The notes under the pieces were generated by a model. That model searched no databases. It worked only from the letters and a program-made list of their open reading frames with translations, and was not told the DNA's origin. A DNA stretch of 64,000 nucleotides from Chrysomallon squamiferum (Eukaryota > Mollusca > Gastropoda > Neomphalida > Peltospiridae), in NCBI GenBank assembly GCA_012295275.1, contig CM022676.1:13454379-13518378 (forward strand), in the 5' to 3' direction. Made by a program: the position numbers and the translations under genes. Every line of letters begins with the position of its first letter. The first letter of the stretch is position 1. Below are positions 62,101 through 64,000 of this stretch, piece after piece.

Positions 62101-63706
62101 TAATAAAATCCTATTTGTTGATTTTATTGTTTACTTGAACTTCCATATGGTATTTATATTTTAATAAATATTAGAATCATATACTGACAATTAATATACC
62201 AATTATTTTATCAAAAATTACCAGTTCCCTTAATATTGTCTTTTTCTCTACTTATGATAAAAACAGTGAATGTTGTAATGCACTAAACACTTTTTTTCTA
62301 ATTACTGAGTCATTTTTTTCATGGAAAAAGTGTTATCAACACACCATGATTGTTTCCATACATTAGTAGTTGGAAGACAAAAAATGTTGACTTTGGTAAA
62401 CAACTTCTCTGTATTTTAAATAAATATAGCTGCAGGAATTTTGATAGCAAAGTGAAAATTAACCACATAAAAGAATTAAGGAAACACATGTGTTGAACTG
62501 AAAGACGCTGTCCAGAAAAAGCAAGACAATATTAATCAAGTTCTAAATAATAAATAAAGAAGCTTTTGACAACGCAAATAGTACAGAAAAAAAACATTTC
62601 AGTGAATAGAAAATTCAACAAAATTCAACATAAAATAAAATAATACTCATGCATGATTTGGTAAGTTTATATGTATAAATATCCAGATTATTTTAATTTT
62701 CTTTAAGAGTACTCATCATTAATTAGAACTAGATTTGTGAATAGAACATTTCAGAGATAATAACATTTTGTTTCATTAAACTACACAGTACTCACAGTAA
62801 ACATTTAGTGTTTTATTTTCAGATGACTTTGGATCATTTTTGTGGAGTGTGAAGTTATTTGTAGCCTGACACATAAATGTCTGACTGTTGTCTGTGTAGG
62901 ACAGATTTTTGAACAGCCAGTAGGAGTTTGTGTGTGTGGAATCTTTCACTCCGTTCTTAAACCAGACAGTCACAGCTGGAGGATTTCCTCTGTCAGACAC
63001 TGCACAAGTCAGCTTTCTACTCAGACCTTCTAACCACGGAAAACTCAAACTTGAAACCAGATCTGGTGATGATGGCGGATCTAAACAAAACATTATAAAG
63101 AATTTATTAAAATGTCGAATTAAAAATACTTTAAGAATAATAAAAAAGTAAACCAAGAAAACAAAGTATTTTAGTGTTCTAATCATTATGTTTGTTAATT
63201 TCCTTTCAGTGTTTTTACTGTTGCTTTCATCATTGTTACTGTTATTGTTATTATCATCACTGTTATTATTATTATCATCACCATCAATATCATTTCCATT
63301 ATTATTTTCATCGTCATTATTATTATTATTATTTGTATTATTGTTGTTGTTGTTGTTGTTGTTGTTATTATTATTATTATTACTACTATTATCACTATTA
63401 TATACTTACAGTACACAGTGAGTGTTTCAGTGTCTGTGAGATTATATCTGTGAGTCTGGTGAACTGCACTGCACTGACAAGTCTTAGAGTTGAGATTTCT
63501 TGTAACTGTAAATGACAAATCTACAAAAACACTGTTTTCATCTCTCTCAGATGAAGTTTTCATGTGAGCTGTGTCACAAGACAGACTTACTGATGTCACT
63601 AGAGGTTTACCACCTGACACAACACAGCGAATGTTCAGTGTGTCTCCTTCATAAATCACTTGTCCTGTCTTGTATCCTTTTATTTCTGGAGGATCAACAG
63701 GTGGAT
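56015..63706 (-). CDS. R7: IgSF receptor with two tandem ITAM exons (5' partial)
   Basis: The 5' part lies beyond the window. Exons in transcript order: 63706-63410 Ig; 63080-62796 Ig; 61946-61680 Ig; 61366-61070 Ig; 58668-58027 Ig+FN3; 56808-56671 TM; 56333-56223 ITAM exon 1; 56133-56015 ITAM exon 2 and stop. All junctions are phase 1. Ig+FN3 and TM match R1; the first two Ig exons match R3 Ig5-Ig6. The tail is unrelated to R1: each of its two exons has YxGL-x8-Yxx[IL] followed two residues later by YENL. I infer an activating partner of the inhibitory R1. The 2.4-kb intron before Ig+FN3 holds an antisense LINE fragment. Confidence 0.83.
56223..56333 (-). CDS. R7 ITAM exon 1
   Basis: 37 codons, phase 1-1, acceptor tttacag and donor gtaaac. 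YEGLQQNRDTTEYSRI (YxxL-x8-YxxI), then EMYENLRQ. Confidence 0.83.
56671..56808 (-). CDS. R7 exon: transmembrane segment
   Basis: 46 codons; LLGAAVGG to VILVFLL, then RRRGPFSNKS. Nearly the same as R1 2016-2153; diverges just after the basic stop. Confidence 0.85.
57239..57314. mobile_element. Short Tigger-type MITE fragment
   Basis: Facing ends gacttacgagtgccccaac and actcgtaagtcaaggtatca (running on to ctg, then TA), the same ends as 13538-14326 with almost all of the interior deleted. Lies in an R7 intron. Confidence 0.65.
58027..58668 (-). CDS. R7 exon: Ig fused to FN3
   Basis: 214 codons, phase 1-1. MFCNPSYTTFTWSKF, DIGMYKLTVCNEVG, linker GPPLPPKEF, then FN3 (VFLSWVPNYPGG, FILQYKAQ). Carries SQVTRENI, absent from R1. 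Confidence 0.87.
58664..58850 (-). repeat. Tandem repeat of the Ig-FN3 acceptor region
   Basis: The exon's acceptor context (ttcagctgca on the minus strand) recurs twice more in the adjacent intron within imperfect repeats of about 75 bases, giving three potential acceptors in a row. Confidence 0.6.
59090..60190 (+). mobile_element. LINE (non-LTR retrotransposon) 3' fragment
   Basis: Conceptual frames, broken by stops and shifts, give YNKAMKSVYSLTVKSRQNNL, LIQPILLYG, KLCKYLLNVNKCTPGFMIYG then ELGRYPL, and later LCKFRTANAKLPFETGRWSN with CYICNLNKIGDE. These are characteristic C-terminal reverse-transcriptase/Cys-motif segments of mollusc-type LINEs. The 3' end has aataaagtcactgtcattgt followed by short cattgt repeats, a typical LINE tail. 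5' truncated and inactive; antisense to R7. Confidence 0.75.
61070..61366 (-). CDS. R7 exon: Ig
   Basis: 99 codons, phase 1-1; MSLNINCSADGRPDN, KHYWND and DSGIYVCIVENG. Confidence 0.84.
61680..61946 (-). CDS. R7 exon: Ig
   Basis: 89 codons, phase 1-1; QSLDVVNCSADNNPPNTTLN, WTSTSPHW and HHGTYTCTATA. Confidence 0.85.
62796..63080 (-). CDS. R7 exon: Ig (equals R3 Ig6)
   Basis: 95 codons, phase 1-1; FPWLEGLSRKLTCAVSD, AVTVWFKNGVKDS, TFMCQATNNF. Confidence 0.87.
63410..63706 (-). CDS. R7 exon: Ig (equals R3 Ig5)
   Basis: 99 codons, phase 1-1; DPPVDPPEIKGY, TLNIRCVVSGGKPLV, KTCQCSAVHQTH. Confidence 0.87.
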
Positions 63707-64000
63707 CTGAAAACAAAAGTTTCAGTAAGAATAAAACTTCATTTTAAAATTGTTATCTACTGATATTCACTCTGTTTTTGACAGCAGAGGCAAGAATCTT
63801 GAAATGTTTCATTCGTTTATTATAGGTTATATGATCAAACTTCTTCAGAGGGCTTATCCTCATTCTAAATTTCAATGTTAATCAAAAATTCCCAAAAATC
63901 AATCTTGGTTGTGTTACAGTCAGAAATGTGGTAAACAAATAAGATTGTGAATCCTGAACCAAATTCTACCCAAAAAAAGAATAGAAGTAAACATTCAAAA

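Overview
The window is invertebrate nuclear DNA, most likely from a mollusc or another lophotrochozoan. It is very AT-rich, full of di- and trinucleotide microsatellites, and has intron-rich genes with GT-AG splice sites. It also holds a LINE fragment of a type common in molluscs and pogo/Tigger-like transposon remnants. The assignment to phylum is inference. No rRNA, tRNA, CRISPR array or prokaryotic operon was seen.

The window is almost entirely one cluster of related single-pass immunoglobulin-superfamily (IgSF) receptors. Nearly every extracellular exon encodes one Ig or FN3 domain and is symmetric (phase 1-1), so domains can be lost or exchanged without breaking the frame. I call the loci R1 to R7. 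R1 (+, 98-7303, 5' end outside the window) has Ig, Ig-FN3, TM and a multi-exon tail ending in two ITIM-type motifs. R2 (-, 21550-12278) is a decayed copy with fused Ig exons, and R2b (-, 12277 to about 9470) is a tandem duplicate of its tail. R3 (-, 32807-23201) is a complete seven-Ig, one-FN3 receptor with a canonical ITAM. R4 (-, 42561-34871) is a sister of R3 with a different membrane-distal half and the same ITAM tail. R5 is a lone terminal-exon relic at 43514-43539. R6 (+, about 45436-47785) is a distinct Ig/TM protein with a long tail and a damaged Ig exon. R7 (-, 63706-56015, 5' end outside) shares the ectodomain and TM of R1 but has two tandem ITAM exons.

The central observation is that receptors with near-identical ectodomain modules carry opposite signalling tails: tandem ITIM in R1, ITAM in R3, R4 and R7. 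This is the layout of vertebrate paired activating/inhibitory receptor clusters (LILR, KIR, SIRP, Siglec type), here in what appears to be an invertebrate. Ig cassettes are shared between loci: R3 D4 with R1, R3 D5-D6 with R7, and R3 D7-FN3-TM-tail with R4. Decayed first exons, fused exons and tail-only duplicates show birth-and-death evolution. R2, R3 and R4 share a short upstream block; a GATA-type site is present in all three and an ETS-type site in the two better-preserved genes.

Layout: 1-7.4 kb R1; 7.4-9.4 kb no gene seen; 9.4-21.6 kb R2/R2b pseudogene tract with a Tigger insertion; 21.6-23.2 kb promoter side of R2; 23.2-32.9 kb R3; 32.9-34.7 kb decayed first-exon copies; 34.8-42.6 kb R4; 43.5-45.1 kb relic and a second Tigger copy; 45.4-48.8 kb R6; 48.8-56.0 kb no recognised gene, with one TIR element; 56.0-63.7 kb R7 with an intronic LINE. 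Exon boundaries were read by eye from splice signals and phase consistency, without transcript evidence.
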